This document shows, piece after piece, positions 35,201 to 44,363 of a stretch of DNA of 64,000 nucleotides (the stretch's first letter is position 1; every line of letters begins with the position of its first letter). This DNA comes from Sinomicrobium weinanense. GTDB lineage: Bacteria > Bacteroidota > Bacteroidia > Flavobacteriales > Flavobacteriaceae. The translations under genes and the position numbers were made by a program. The notes below the pieces were generated by a model. The model was not told the origin of the DNA. It searched no databases and saw only the letters and a program-made list of their open reading frames with translations. The DNA lies in NCBI RefSeq assembly GCF_018863395.1, contig NZ_JAHKRR010000001.1, forward strand, positions 806,001-870,000. Reading direction: 5' to 3'.

Positions 35201-35957
35201 GGAAGTTATGTGTTTCCGCCTTGAGCGAGATCACCGATTCGAAATCCCTGATCTCGTAAAAATCGGGCTTATCAGCGGTTTTAGGTGCAAATTGCTGTAT
35301 TTTAGGGCCTTTTATAAAGGCTACATTGTCTTTATAAGCGGAAACAATATCGTTAGGGTTCTCTTCGGAAGTCTTTCTGATTAGCTTGAACAGCGATACG
35401 GGTTTTTCTTCCCCGTCTATAACAAAAGTGCCGTTGAATATCTTGTGGCGGCAGTGTTCTGAATTTACCTGTGAAAAACCAAATACTTCAGAATCTGTAA
35501 GTTTCCTGCCCAGTCTGGCAGCGAGTTTTTCGAGGTATTCTATTTCCTCTTCATTCAGTGCCAGGCCTTCCTTTTGGTTGTAAGCAGCGATATCGTTTAT
35601 TTCGATGACGGGCTCGGGCTGTATGTTTATAGTGAATATATCCTGGTCGAGCCCGTTGTATTTCTGGGAAAGCATGGGGTCGAAATCTGTAAAATCTTCC
35701 GGAACCCTTTGAAATTCCTCTATCCTGGTTATACCGGAGATCCCCATATTCTGGGTAATCTCCACCGCATTAGTGCTCCAGGGTGTGATCATTGTGGCCC
35801 TCGGGCCAACAAAAAAGGCGTCGAGAGACGCCACTTCGAGGCTCGGCTCACCGCCAAACAGCCACGTTAATTTCGAATTATCTTCTTTAGAAAGTTCTTT
35901 GTCGGTCTGAACTGCAAAAACCTTGTGGTCTGGGTTTCCGAAGAAAAGGATCATCAT
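32256..35957 (-). CDS. purL: Phosphoribosylformylglycinamidine synthase (single-chain)
   Basis: A 1233-residue large-type PurL, converting FGAR to FGAM in purine synthesis with glutamine as ammonia donor. An FGAR-AT N-terminal domain, the two AIRS-like synthetase halves (AETHNFPTTVEPFNGAATGSGG in part) and a C-terminal glutaminase with nucleophile Cys in LGVCNGCQLFVEL and HGEGKF are all visible. A minus-strand TAAATTTG (-7) lies at 36019-36012. The last residues (VQPFDCA) extend past the normal end and are encoded by a CTTCGACTGTGCTTAGG-type sequence, see findings. Confidence 0.96.
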   Translation of the reverse strand: MMILFFGNPDHKVFAVQTDKELSKEDNSKLTWLFGGEPSLEVASLDAFFVGPRATMITPWSTNAVEITQNMGISGITRIEEFQRVPEDFTDFDPMLSQKYNGLDQDIFTINIQPEPVIEINDIAAYNQKEGLALNEEEIEYLEKLAARLGRKLTDSEVFGFSQVNSEHCRHKIFNGTFVIDGEEKPVSLFKLIRKTSEENPNDIVSAYKDNVAFIKGPKIQQFAPKTADKPDFYEIRDFESVISLKAETHNFPTTVEPFNGAATGSGGEIRDRLAGGQGSLPLAGTAVYMTSYSRLEENRPWENGMPERKWLYQTPMDILIKASNGASDFGNKFGQPLITGSLLTFEHQENARKLGFDKVIMLAGGIGYGKADQSKKQTPKKGDKIVILGGDNYRIGMGGAAVSSADTGEFSSGIELNAIQRSNPEMQKRAANAVRGMVENEVNTIVSIHDHGAGGHLNCLSELVEETGGKIDLDKLPIGDPTLSAKEIIGNESQERMGLVIGEKDVDTLRRIAERERSPMYQVGDVTGDDRFTFESSSNGLKPMDLELEDMFGSSPKTIMKDKTVPIKYADPEYDTNHLEDYLRQVLQLEAVACKDWLTNKVDRCVSGRVAKQQCTGPLQLPLNNCGVMALDYQGREGVATSIGHSPVSALIDPVAGSRNSIAEALTNLVWAPLKDGLKSVSLSANWMWPCKNEGEDARLYEAVKGCSDFAIALGINIPTGKDSLSMKQKYPDEEVIAPGTVIISAAGNCNDITGIVEPVLQRNSGSIYYINLSADKFKLGGSSFAQVRNKIGSEAPTIQDAGYFKKAFDTVQQLIKDRKIAAGHDVGSGGLITTLLEMCFADNNLGAQLDLTALGEPDSVKLLFNENAGIVFQAVSSEAEDFLTENGIEFFRIGNVVEGDRLQLKNNSDNFSFSISSLRDTWYKTSFLLDKKQSGEEKAEQRFDNYKKQPLKYDFPASFTGKRPVIQPLNETKGRPKAAILREKGSNSEREMANAMYMAGFDVKDVHMTDLISGRETLEDIRFIGAVGGFSNSDVLGSAKGWAGAFLYNEKARTALENFFKREDTLSLGVCNGCQLFVELGLINPGHEQKPKMLHNESRKFECTFSAVEIQPNNSVMLGSLAGTRLGIWSAHGEGKFSFPYEASRYNIVAKFAYEGYPANPNGSDYNTAMMVSDDGRHLVAMPHFERSIFPWNWAYYPNDRNDEVSPWIEAFVNARKWLEGNGKVQPFDCA

Positions 35958-36145
35958 GTTGTTGAATTAATGCCTGTTTATACTGTTTGGTAGTATCGTT
36001 GTTTAAAGCTGCAAATTTAATTATTTATTTAGATCATTCCCTCTGGTTTCAGGGTTATTTTAGAACGGTTTTATAAAAAGGTAAATGAAAAAAACAGTGA
36101 AATGGCTAAGGGGAGAAGGAAGTTTTTATACTTAATGCAGAAGGT

Positions 36146-36446
36146 TTATTTTCTGCCTTTCCAAATTTGTGGGTTCCTTGAAGTGTTGAATATGGCTCTT
36201 ATCGTAACTTCTTTCCGTTTTTTGTCAATAGTGAAGTGTATCATGTAGGGGTATTTTTTTATAGGGAGGCAAGTGCGTAGTATCATAACGAACCTGGAAG
36301 AAAGGATTTTTCTTTAACGCGATTAAATGTTTATTCAGAACAGCTTCAAATTTCTCTCCAAGTCCGGGTTGTTGTTCGTCATAATAGTCAATGGCTTCCT
36401 GAATATCCTGAATGGCCACAGGTTCTACAATGACAGAATAAGCCAT
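36146..36446 (-). pseudogene. RelE/ParE-family toxin, frameshifted
   Basis: The intact 5' part encodes AYSVIVEPVAIQDIQEAIDYYDEQQPGLGEKFEAVL, a ParE-type toxin start, down to FQVRYDTTHLPPYKK. Seven T bases at 36254-36260 (A7 in the coding strand) then shift the frame, ending it at 36225 after 73 residues. Removing one base restores KYPYMIHFTIDKKRKEVTI and a normal C-terminus to a stop at 36146, giving about 99 residues, the usual family length. So the gene is either inactivated, read through by slippage, or affected by a sequencing error. It starts 2 bp after the antitoxin stop. Confidence 0.8.
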
Positions 36447-36448
36447 TA

Positions 36449-36658
36449 TTACGATTTATTTTTAAAAGTGAACTGTTTACGGGCTTCTTCCCAGGGAATT
36501 AAGTTCTCAGGTTTGGAATTTTTAATCCGTTCTCTGACAATGGCCTTGTGCTCTTCTGAGATTTCAATATCATCAGCCACCTGAATGCCCAGCTGCCTGA
36601 TCAATTCCATAAAAAAAGAGAACTTTTTATCCGGTATTTTAAGTGTTATTTCCCTCAT
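36449..36658 (-). CDS. Antitoxin of the ParE-type module
   Basis: A 69-residue protein (REITLKIPDKKFSFFMELIRQLG ... PWEEARKQFTF). This is the small antitoxin type often found before ParE/RelE toxins in Bacteroidota; it starts with a beta-strand that can form a ribbon-helix-helix-like DNA-binding unit, and its C-terminal PWEEARKQF part would wrap the toxin. The toxin gene begins 2 bp downstream, the usual order. Confidence 0.78.
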   Translation of the reverse strand: MREITLKIPDKKFSFFMELIRQLGIQVADDIEISEEHKAIVRERIKNSKPENLIPWEEARKQFTFKNKS

Positions 36659-36751
36659 GAGATATTGCTTTTCTACAAATATACGAATTGCTTTGTGATT
36701 TTGGTTCTAAAAGTCAGGTAGGGGTAGCTGATCGAATTTAAATAATGGTTA

Positions 36752-37366
36752 TCAGTGAGTAACACATTTTATTTCCACCCCGTAAAGCTGTTCGAATATT
36801 TCGGCGACCATCCCGGCCTCCCTTTTTCTGACGGTAATGGTGATCCTGCAATCCAGTTCCAGCTTTTGGTCTGCAATGTTCAGGTTCTTCTCCTTGATGA
36901 TCCGCATCACCTTGTTCATGTCCTTGTACTCAAAGGCAAGTTCATATTTTACGTCGATCGTTCTTTCTTCAATGTCTGCGGCTTCCAAAGCCATTTGTGC
37001 GGCATTGCGGTAGGCATTGATGAGTCCGCCCACACCGAGTTTCACCCCGCCGAAATAGCGGACCACGACAATAAGCACATTCGTTACGTCAAAAGATTGT
37101 ATTTGCCCATAGATAGGCATTCCGGCAGAGTTGTTGGGTTCCCCGTCGTCATTGGCGCGAAACCGGGGGTTTTCCATGCCCAGTTGCCAGGCATAGCACC
37201 AGTGCCGGGCTGAATGGTGTTTTTTTTTCAGGGATTCCAGGTGATCCCTGATCTCTTCTTCTGTGGTTACCGGGTAGGCATAGCCGTAAAATTTACTGTT
37301 CCTGTCCTTGAAGAGTACTTCAGGAGAAGCCCCGGTTATGGTTTTGTAGGTGTCTTTTTCTGTCAA
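36752..37366 (-). CDS. yigZ: IMPACT-family protein YigZ
   Basis: A 204-residue YigZ/IMPACT-family protein. The N-terminal UPF0029 domain (about 15-125) carries RANDDGEPNNSAGMPI and VRYFGGVKLGVGGL, followed by a DUF1949 C-terminal domain with a ferredoxin-like fold. The family is related to translation-control proteins; its bacterial function is undefined. The start is TTG, in a TTGA overlap of 4 nt with the stop of ribD, so translation is coupled. Confidence 0.9.
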   Translation of the reverse strand: MTEKDTYKTITGASPEVLFKDRNSKFYGYAYPVTTEEEIRDHLESLKKKHHSARHWCYAWQLGMENPRFRANDDGEPNNSAGMPIYGQIQSFDVTNVLIVVVRYFGGVKLGVGGLINAYRNAAQMALEAADIEERTIDVKYELAFEYKDMNKVMRIIKEKNLNIADQKLELDCRITITVRKREAGMVAEIFEQLYGVEIKCVTH

Positions 37367-38412
37367 TCGTCCTGGTTTTCTTGTTTTATGATATTTAACA
37401 GGTTGCCCTTAATGTTTTTCTTTAAGAATGGCCGCCCTGTGATCCCGGGAGCACGGGTACCGCCATTGAGCCGTACATTTCCCCGGAATACCCGGGCTTC
37501 GTCCCACAGGCCTTCTTCTATAAAGGTGCGGAGTGTTTGTGCCCCGCCTTCTACAATGACGCTCTGAAGTTGGTGCCGGTAGAGTACCTCACAAACCTGC
37601 CGGGCAATATCTCCGGAAAAATCAATGGGTTCGATATAAATGTTTTCTTCCTGTGGTGCCTCCTTTCCGGTTATAAACAAGGTTTTTACACTTTTGTCCC
37701 AAACGGCAAAATCTTTCGGGCTGCGCAGGTTTTTATCCAGCACTACCCGCACCGGGGACTTTCCGGTCCAGTCTCTTGTGTCCAGTTTCGGATTGTCTTC
37801 CACGACTGTATTGGTCCCCACCAAAATGGCCTGTTCCTCACTTCGCCATTTATGCACCAACTGGCGGGAATAAGGGTTGCTTACCCATACCGGTGCCGTC
37901 TTTTCCTTTTGAGAGGGACTGATATATCCATCGGCACTCTCAGCCCATTTTAATATGATATAGGGCCGTTTTTTGTTGTGGAAGGTGAAAAAACGCTTAT
38001 TCAATTCGAGACACTCTTTTTCGAGAACCCCCACAACTACATTACAACCGGCCTCCATGAGCTTTTTTACACCTCTTCCTGCAACGGCGTCGAAAGGGTC
38101 GATAGTGCCGATGATCACATTTTTAATGCCTGATGAGATGATGAGATCACTGCATGGCGGGGTCTTTCCGTGGTGACTGCACGGCTCCAGGCTTACATAG
38201 ATCGTGGACTCTGCCAGCAGGGATGTATGGGTAACGGACCTGATTGCGTGGACTTCTGCATGGGGCTCACCTGCTTTCCGGTGCCAGCCCTCCCCGATAA
38301 TGGTATCATTATGAACCACAATGCTTCCTACCAGCGGGTTCGGATAGGTGGTCCCCAGTCCATTTTTGGCTAACTGGATGCAGCGTTTTAGGTATTTTTC
38401 ATGTATATTCAC
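37363..38412 (-). CDS. ribD: Riboflavin biosynthesis deaminase/reductase
   Basis: A 349-residue bifunctional RibD, carrying out the deamination and the side-chain reduction of the pyrimidine intermediate in riboflavin synthesis. The N-terminal cytidine-deaminase-like zinc site is GEPHAEVHAI plus PCSHHGKTPPC; the reductase domain begins near KWAESADGYI and includes LVGTNTVVEDNPKLDTR. The frame extends to a TTG at 38445, but family proteins begin at MNIHEKYLKRC, so the GTG at 38412 is the probable start. yigZ overlaps its 3' end. Confidence 0.92.
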   Translation of the reverse strand: MNIHEKYLKRCIQLAKNGLGTTYPNPLVGSIVVHNDTIIGEGWHRKAGEPHAEVHAIRSVTHTSLLAESTIYVSLEPCSHHGKTPPCSDLIISSGIKNVIIGTIDPFDAVAGRGVKKLMEAGCNVVVGVLEKECLELNKRFFTFHNKKRPYIILKWAESADGYISPSQKEKTAPVWVSNPYSRQLVHKWRSEEQAILVGTNTVVEDNPKLDTRDWTGKSPVRVVLDKNLRSPKDFAVWDKSVKTLFITGKEAPQEENIYIEPIDFSGDIARQVCEVLYRHQLQSVIVEGGAQTLRTFIEEGLWDEARVFRGNVRLNGGTRAPGITGRPFLKKNIKGNLLNIIKQENQDD

Positions 38413-38507
38413 GTGCTCAAAATTCTTGTTTTTGCGAAGGAACAAAATTGGTTCCAGCTAACAAAAATAACATAATAAAGAGGACCCGCCGTAATATGAA
38501 ACAGTAA

Positions 38508-38654
38508 GTTGTAAAAAAACTAAACGGGAAACAATATAACCTGAAAGCTGCGCGGGAATTATACAAAAAGAAAGGATTTTATTATCTGGATGCATCCCAG
38601 GGAACTACCGGATATTGTTCCGGCCCCAAATGGATGCCCAAAGACCTGAAATAA
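38508..38654 (+). pseudogene. Remnant of a GNAT acetyltransferase (C-terminal piece)
   Basis: Forty-eight codons are open with no start codon and a stop just before them (TAA 38505-38507). The translation includes AARELYKKKGFYYLD and ends GPKWMPKDLK, the kind of C-terminal motif seen in GNAT acetyltransferases (ARxLYxKxGF ... WMxKDL). The N-terminal two thirds are missing. It lies between the divergent ribD and prmC genes and probably records a deleted gene. Confidence 0.6.
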
Positions 38655-38667
38655 ACAGATTGCGATT

Positions 38668-39525
38668 TTGAGATTAAAGGAAATTCAACATATTTTTCAG
38701 TCGGAACTGAAAGAAATATACGATGAAAAGGAGATCGATACGCTGTTTTTCCGGCTGACCGGGGATTTTTGCGGTATCTCAAGGCTCACTTTAGCTTTAC
38801 AACCAGAAATAACCTTGACCAGGGAAGAAGAACAACCGCTATTCGAGGCTCTCGCACGCCTGAAAGAACATAAGCCGGTTCAGCAGATCCTGGGGAAAGC
38901 TGATTTTTACGGTCTTGAATTCAAGGTTGATGAACACGTATTAATACCACGGCCCGAAACCGAGGAGCTGGTAGCCTGGATATGTAAAGACCATGAAAAG
39001 GAAAAAGGAAAGGGCCTTACCCTGCTCGATATAGGTACGGGCAGCGGTTGTATTGCAGTTTCCCTTGCCGTGCATTTACCGTTGGCCAGAGTGGCAGCGC
39101 TGGATGTTTCTAAAAAAGCGCTGGCCATTGCAAAAGAGAATGCAAGCAGACACAAAGCGCATGTGGGTTTTATACATCTCGATATTTTAGCCGTAGAAGA
39201 TATACCTATATCAAGACTTGATATAATAGTATCTAACCCTCCTTATATTAGGAATTTAGAGAAGTCAGAAATAAAAAATAATGTATTGCTGCACGAACCT
39301 CACCGGGCTTTGTTTGTAGAAGATACAGCACCACTTGTTTTTTACGAAAAAATAGCCCGGCTGGCCTGGGAAAAACTACAAAAAGGAGGGAAGCTGTATT
39401 TCGAGATCAATCAGTATTTAGGTAAAGAAACGGTTGATATGTTAAAAGGTAAAGGATTTAAAAATATCGAATTACGAAAAGATCTGTCAGGTAATGACCG
39501 GATGATAAAAGCAACAAAAAAGTAG
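38668..39525 (+). CDS. prmC: Release factor glutamine methyltransferase
   Basis: A 285-residue PrmC/HemK, which methylates the glutamine of the GGQ motif in release factors RF1 and RF2. The N-terminal helical domain (1-75) is followed by a class I SAM fold: LLDIGTGSGCIAVSLA (motif I, about 110-125) and the catalytic NPPYI at about 190-194. The start codon is TTG. The coding region becomes AT-richer in its last third. The TAG stop overlaps the first base of a REP-type hairpin. Confidence 0.92.
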   Translation: MRLKEIQHIFQSELKEIYDEKEIDTLFFRLTGDFCGISRLTLALQPEITLTREEEQPLFEALARLKEHKPVQQILGKADFYGLEFKVDEHVLIPRPETEELVAWICKDHEKEKGKGLTLLDIGTGSGCIAVSLAVHLPLARVAALDVSKKALAIAKENASRHKAHVGFIHLDILAVEDIPISRLDIIVSNPPYIRNLEKSEIKNNVLLHEPHRALFVEDTAPLVFYEKIARLAWEKLQKGGKLYFEINQYLGKETVDMLKGKGFKNIELRKDLSGNDRMIKATKK

Positions 39526-39605
39526 CCCCATAGGGGCGCCCTGTTTATAGAACGTTTATTATATAATCACATAAAAATCAAGCTCCATGGGAGCGCCCTG
39601 TAAAC
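39524..39605. repeat. Two REP-type hairpins upstream of the RAYT gene
   Basis: Unit 1 (39524-39549): GCCCC-ATA-GGGGC then GCCCTGTTTAT. Unit 2 (39580-39605): GCTCC-ATG-GGAGC then GCCCTGTAAAC. They are 57 bp apart. They are inverted relative to the three units downstream of the transposase gene. Confidence 0.8.
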
Positions 39606-40067
39606 ATGCCTAATACCTATTCACAAATCTACATTCAAATCGTTTTTGCCGTAAGAGGCCGGCAAAACCTTATTTCAAAACATCACAGAGAAGAATTACA
39701 TCAATATATAACGGGTATTGTACAGAAAAGAGGACAAAAAATGTTGTCTATATTTGCGATGCCTGATCATATTCATATATTGGTAGGCCTTAAGCCAGGA
39801 ATTGCCATTTCAGATCTGGTAAGGGATATAAAGGCGGGATCATCCAAATTTATAAACGACAATCGGTGGATCAGGGGAAAATTCCATTGGCAGGAAGGTT
39901 TTGGGGCTTTTTCGTATTCTCTTAGCCAGATAGATCGGGTTATAAAATATATTCAAAACCAGGAAGAACATCATGGAAAGAGATCGTTTAAAGAAGAATA
40001 CCTGGATTTTTTGGAAAAATTTAAAATTGAATACGATACCAAATACCTGTTTGATTGGATAGAATAA
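39606..40067 (+). CDS. REP-associated tyrosine transposase (IS200/Y1 HUH family)
   Basis: A 153-residue single-domain HUH nuclease of the IS200-like Y1 class. The HUH motif is MPDHIHILV (His55, His57) and the probable catalytic Tyr115 lies in VIKYIQNQEEHH. It would cut and join single-stranded DNA at hairpins. No IS200 ends or accessory TnpB are present; instead the gene is flanked by inverted sets of short hairpin repeats, which marks it as a RAYT, a domesticated transposase that spreads REP elements rather than itself. Its DNA is AT-richer than its neighbours. Confidence 0.85.
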   Translation: MPNTYSQIYIQIVFAVRGRQNLISKHHREELHQYITGIVQKRGQKMLSIFAMPDHIHILVGLKPGIAISDLVRDIKAGSSKFINDNRWIRGKFHWQEGFGAFSYSLSQIDRVIKYIQNQEEHHGKRSFKEEYLDFLEKFKIEYDTKYLFDWIE

Positions 40068-40197
40068 ACAGGGCACCCCTAACGGGGTTGAATATGATTT
40101 TTACATACATTTTCTATAAACAGGGCACCCCTAACGGGGTTGAATACGATTTTCACATACATTTTTTATAAACAGAGCACCCCTAACGGGGTTGTAT
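40064..40197. repeat. Three 52-bp REP-type repeats downstream of the RAYT gene
   Basis: Units start at 40064, 40116 and 40168. Each opens ATAAACAG(G/A)GCACCCC-TAA-CGGGGTTG, a hairpin with an ACCCC/GGGGT stem, followed by an AT-rich spacer. The third unit is cut short before ligA. Nearly identical between units. Confidence 0.85.
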
Positions 40198-40218
40198 TAT
40201 GCATAAAACAGATTATAA

Positions 40219-42219
<2,001 letters not shown>

Positions 42220-42232
42220 AAGATGATAAGGT

Positions 42233-42320
42233 GATTTGTAGAGATTTGTGGTGACTTATGGCGATTCGTAGAAATTTGTTGAATGATGTGTCACTAAAAA
42301 ACTTTACAAATCACCATAAG
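42233..42320. repeat. Decamer tandem repeat with inverted arm, after ligA
   Basis: Five 10-bp units: GATTTGTAGA, GATTTGTGGT, GACTTATGGC, GATTCGTAGA, AATTTGTTGA (42233-42282). The stretch 42255-42272 pairs with 42303-42320 at 15 of 18 positions. It lies in the convergent gap between ligA and the TerC gene and could act as a two-way terminator. Confidence 0.65.
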
Positions 42321-42336
42321 GACCTATAAAAACATT

Positions 42337-43149
42337 TTATTCGTTGACGGTTTTATTTTTCATTTCCCGCTTTTTCCGCATCTTCATATTCAAAAATTCC
42401 ACAAGCAGGGAGAAGGCTATCGCGAAGTACAGGTAGCCTTTTGGAATAGCTCCTATTTCCTGGTCAAACACTTTGGTATGCGACAGGTGTGCGGCTTCTG
42501 CAATAAGCATAAAACCGATCAGGATAAGAAAGGCCAGGGCCAGTAATTGCACGGACGGATGCTGGTTGATAAATTTGCGGATAGGGTTGGCAAATGTCAT
42601 CATAATCACAATGGAGACTACCACGGCAATGATCATCAGTATCAGGGCATCACCGGGTTTATTGCCAATACCATTGGTCATCCCCACAGCAGTGAGAATG
42701 GAGTCTATGGAAAAGATAAAATCAATGATCACGATCTGGGTGATGGCTTTGGACAACGAGCTTATCTTTTTGGATTTCAATTCTTCCTCACCGTGTTCCG
42801 GCATATCCACTTTTTCGTGTATTTCCGATGTACTTTTATACAGCAGAAAAAGGCCTCCTACAAACAAAATAATACCCTGTCCGCTGATCCCCATGGAGAG
42901 CCATGATGTGTCTATATGATAAAAAGGTGCTTTGAGGCCCACGAGAAACGATATGGCAAACAACAGGAGTATCCGTTGTAGCATAGCCAGGAAGAGTCCC
43001 CAATTGGTGGCTTTTCGCTGTTGGTTTTCCGGTAACTTGTTAGCGGTTATGGATATAAAAACAATATTGTCTATCCCGAGAACGATCTCGAGGAACGTAA
43101 GTGTAAGCAGGGCAATCCAAGCGTCGGGTGAAGAAAGGATCTCAAACAT
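42337..43149 (-). CDS. TerC-family integral membrane protein
   Basis: A 270-residue membrane protein with about seven to eight helices. The family motifs LTFLEIVLGIDNIVFISI (helix 1) and IDFIFSIDSILTAVGM (helix 5) contain the conserved membrane aspartates. TerC proteins are linked to metal (Mn2+) export and tellurite resistance; the substrate here is not shown. A charged loop HGEEELKSKK separates the two halves, and the C-terminus is strongly basic. The start is 3 bp from the end of the lipoprotein gene, so the two form one unit. Confidence 0.9.
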   Translation of the reverse strand: MFEILSSPDAWIALLTLTFLEIVLGIDNIVFISITANKLPENQQRKATNWGLFLAMLQRILLLFAISFLVGLKAPFYHIDTSWLSMGISGQGIILFVGGLFLLYKSTSEIHEKVDMPEHGEEELKSKKISSLSKAITQIVIIDFIFSIDSILTAVGMTNGIGNKPGDALILMIIAVVVSIVIMMTFANPIRKFINQHPSVQLLALAFLILIGFMLIAEAAHLSHTKVFDQEIGAIPKGYLYFAIAFSLLVEFLNMKMRKKREMKNKTVNE

Positions 43150-43152
43150 GGA

Positions 43153-43536
43153 CTAATTGACTTTTATTGCGGTTCCCCGCTGTTTATTTTTATTGTCTCC
43201 AACAATGGAATATTCGAAAGTATAGGAATCCTGGTCCGTGGTGAGTATTCTAACCTGTACGGCCTTCCGCTCCCTGATGGAGTTTGGGTGTAGCTTTCGC
43301 ATAACAAACTCGCAATCATTCACCCAGTTCACAGAAGAGGTGTCGATATGTTCACCGATATAATCGATGTTGATGGAATCATTTCGCACAAACCTGGATT
43401 TCACTTCTTTTCCATCCAGGGTATAAGTAAATTCAAAGGTGCCTGTTTTGAAATCTTTGCAATTGCGTTCGGCCTGATAACAGGAAACCAAAAGAATAAC
43501 CAAAGACAGACAGGCGATCTTGATAAATAATTTCAC
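43153..43536 (-). CDS. Small flavobacterial lipoprotein of unknown function
   Basis: About 127 residues from the GTG at 43536: a signal peptide KLFIKIACLSLVILLVSC with the lipidated Cys, then ERNCKDFKTGTFEFTY, SRFVRNDS, DTSSVNWVNDCEF and a conserved C-terminal YTFEYSIVG. I recognise it as a conserved flavobacterial family sometimes carrying the database label 'DNA topoisomerase IV', which the sequence does not support. The frame extends to 43593, but the GTG start fits the signal peptide. It probably acts on the periplasmic side; function unknown. Confidence 0.72.
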   Translation of the reverse strand: MKLFIKIACLSLVILLVSCYQAERNCKDFKTGTFEFTYTLDGKEVKSRFVRNDSINIDYIGEHIDTSSVNWVNDCEFVMRKLHPNSIRERKAVQVRILTTDQDSYTFEYSIVGDNKNKQRGTAIKVN

Positions 43537-43650
43537 GGATATACGGTAATTTTTGTGATACGATACAAACAAAGATACATATTTATAACACACAACAAAT
43601 TGATGTCAGGGAACATTTTCTGAGCCCTTTTTTAGAAATGATACGGAATT

Positions 43651-44055
43651 TTAGTTTTCGTTCCTGTATTCCTTGAAAGTACCGTCTTTATAAAAGAAAA
43701 CGATGCGTTCCAGTTCGGCATTACCCTGCTGGAAGCTGGTGTTTTCGGGTACAGAAAGTGTTTTGCCCGGACCGGAAAAGAGGTCGGGAGAAGGACCGGC
43801 CTTTGTTTCTTTTGGTGTTTTTTGTTTTTCTGACGGGAAAACCCCTTTGCCGTTCAATAACCAGTAGAGCTCCACCTCGGGAAAAGTCTGCAATATTTTC
43901 AGCACAAAATCCAGGCTCGGTTTGTTTCTTCCGGAAAGTATGTGAGATATGGACGAGCGTTGTACCCCGATCCTGTCGGCAAAGGAGGAAGCGCTCAGGC
44001 CGTAATAATCCAGCACCTCCTGAAGTCTTTTGCTAAAATCTTCAATGTTTACCAT
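43651..44055 (-). CDS. Xre-family helix-turn-helix regulator
   Basis: A 134-residue regulator. The HTH (about residues 5-60) reads FSKRLQEVLDYYGLSASSFADRIGVQRSSISHILSGRNKPSLDFVLKIL in layout. It is followed by ELYWLLNGKGVFP, the conserved end of this flavobacterial family, and a variable linker. The frame extends to 44100, but MVNIEDFSKR at 44055 is the better start. Repeated TTACAAATGT-type sites in the intergenic region to the M14 peptidase gene suggest it represses itself and that gene. Confidence 0.82.
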   Translation of the reverse strand: MVNIEDFSKRLQEVLDYYGLSASSFADRIGVQRSSISHILSGRNKPSLDFVLKILQTFPEVELYWLLNGKGVFPSEKQKTPKETKAGPSPDLFSGPGKTLSVPENTSFQQGNAELERIVFFYKDGTFKEYRNEN

Positions 44056-44083
44056 TGTAAACAGGGTTAATGAAAGAGTGTGA

Positions 44084-44346
44084 GTTACAAATGTAAACAA
44101 GATAGCTTAGAATAGCAAATTTCAAGCTAATATAAGTTGATTTATCTTTTAGTTATTGTTTATATTAAATATTATAAATAATTGAATAGATGGTAATTAA
44201 ATATAAGATATAAATTTCAGGCAATTTGATGCTTCTCTTAGGCGTCCATAGTGTGTTACAAAGGATGTACCTGTTTAAATATGTAAACATAAAGCAATCA
44301 ATTCGCTGTTTACAAATGTGAAATTACAAATGTTTACTTTTGTAAC
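44084..44346. promoter_or_regulatory. TTACAAATGT operator cluster between Xre and M14 genes
   Basis: GTTACAAATGTAAAC (44084-44098) lies upstream of the Xre gene. GTTTAAATATGTAAAC (44273-44288), GTTTACAAATGT (44308-44319) and ATTACAAATGTTTAC (44323-44337) lie before the M14 gene, with GTTTACTTTTGTAAC (44332-44346) overlapping the last. TACTTTTG at 44335-44342 fits a -7 element for the M14 gene, so the sites overlap its promoter. Confidence 0.65.
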
Positions 44347-44363
44347 CTTATAAAATCAACCTG

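Noticed and set aside
40064-40197. Possible CRISPR array (three near-identical repeats)
   Set aside because: The repeats include the spacers, only three units exist, no cas genes are near, and the hairpins match those upstream of the RAYT gene.
39524-40197. Complete IS200/IS605 insertion sequence
   Set aside because: No TnpB gene and no single left/right end hairpins; flanking repeats are multiple and inverted, as for a RAYT.
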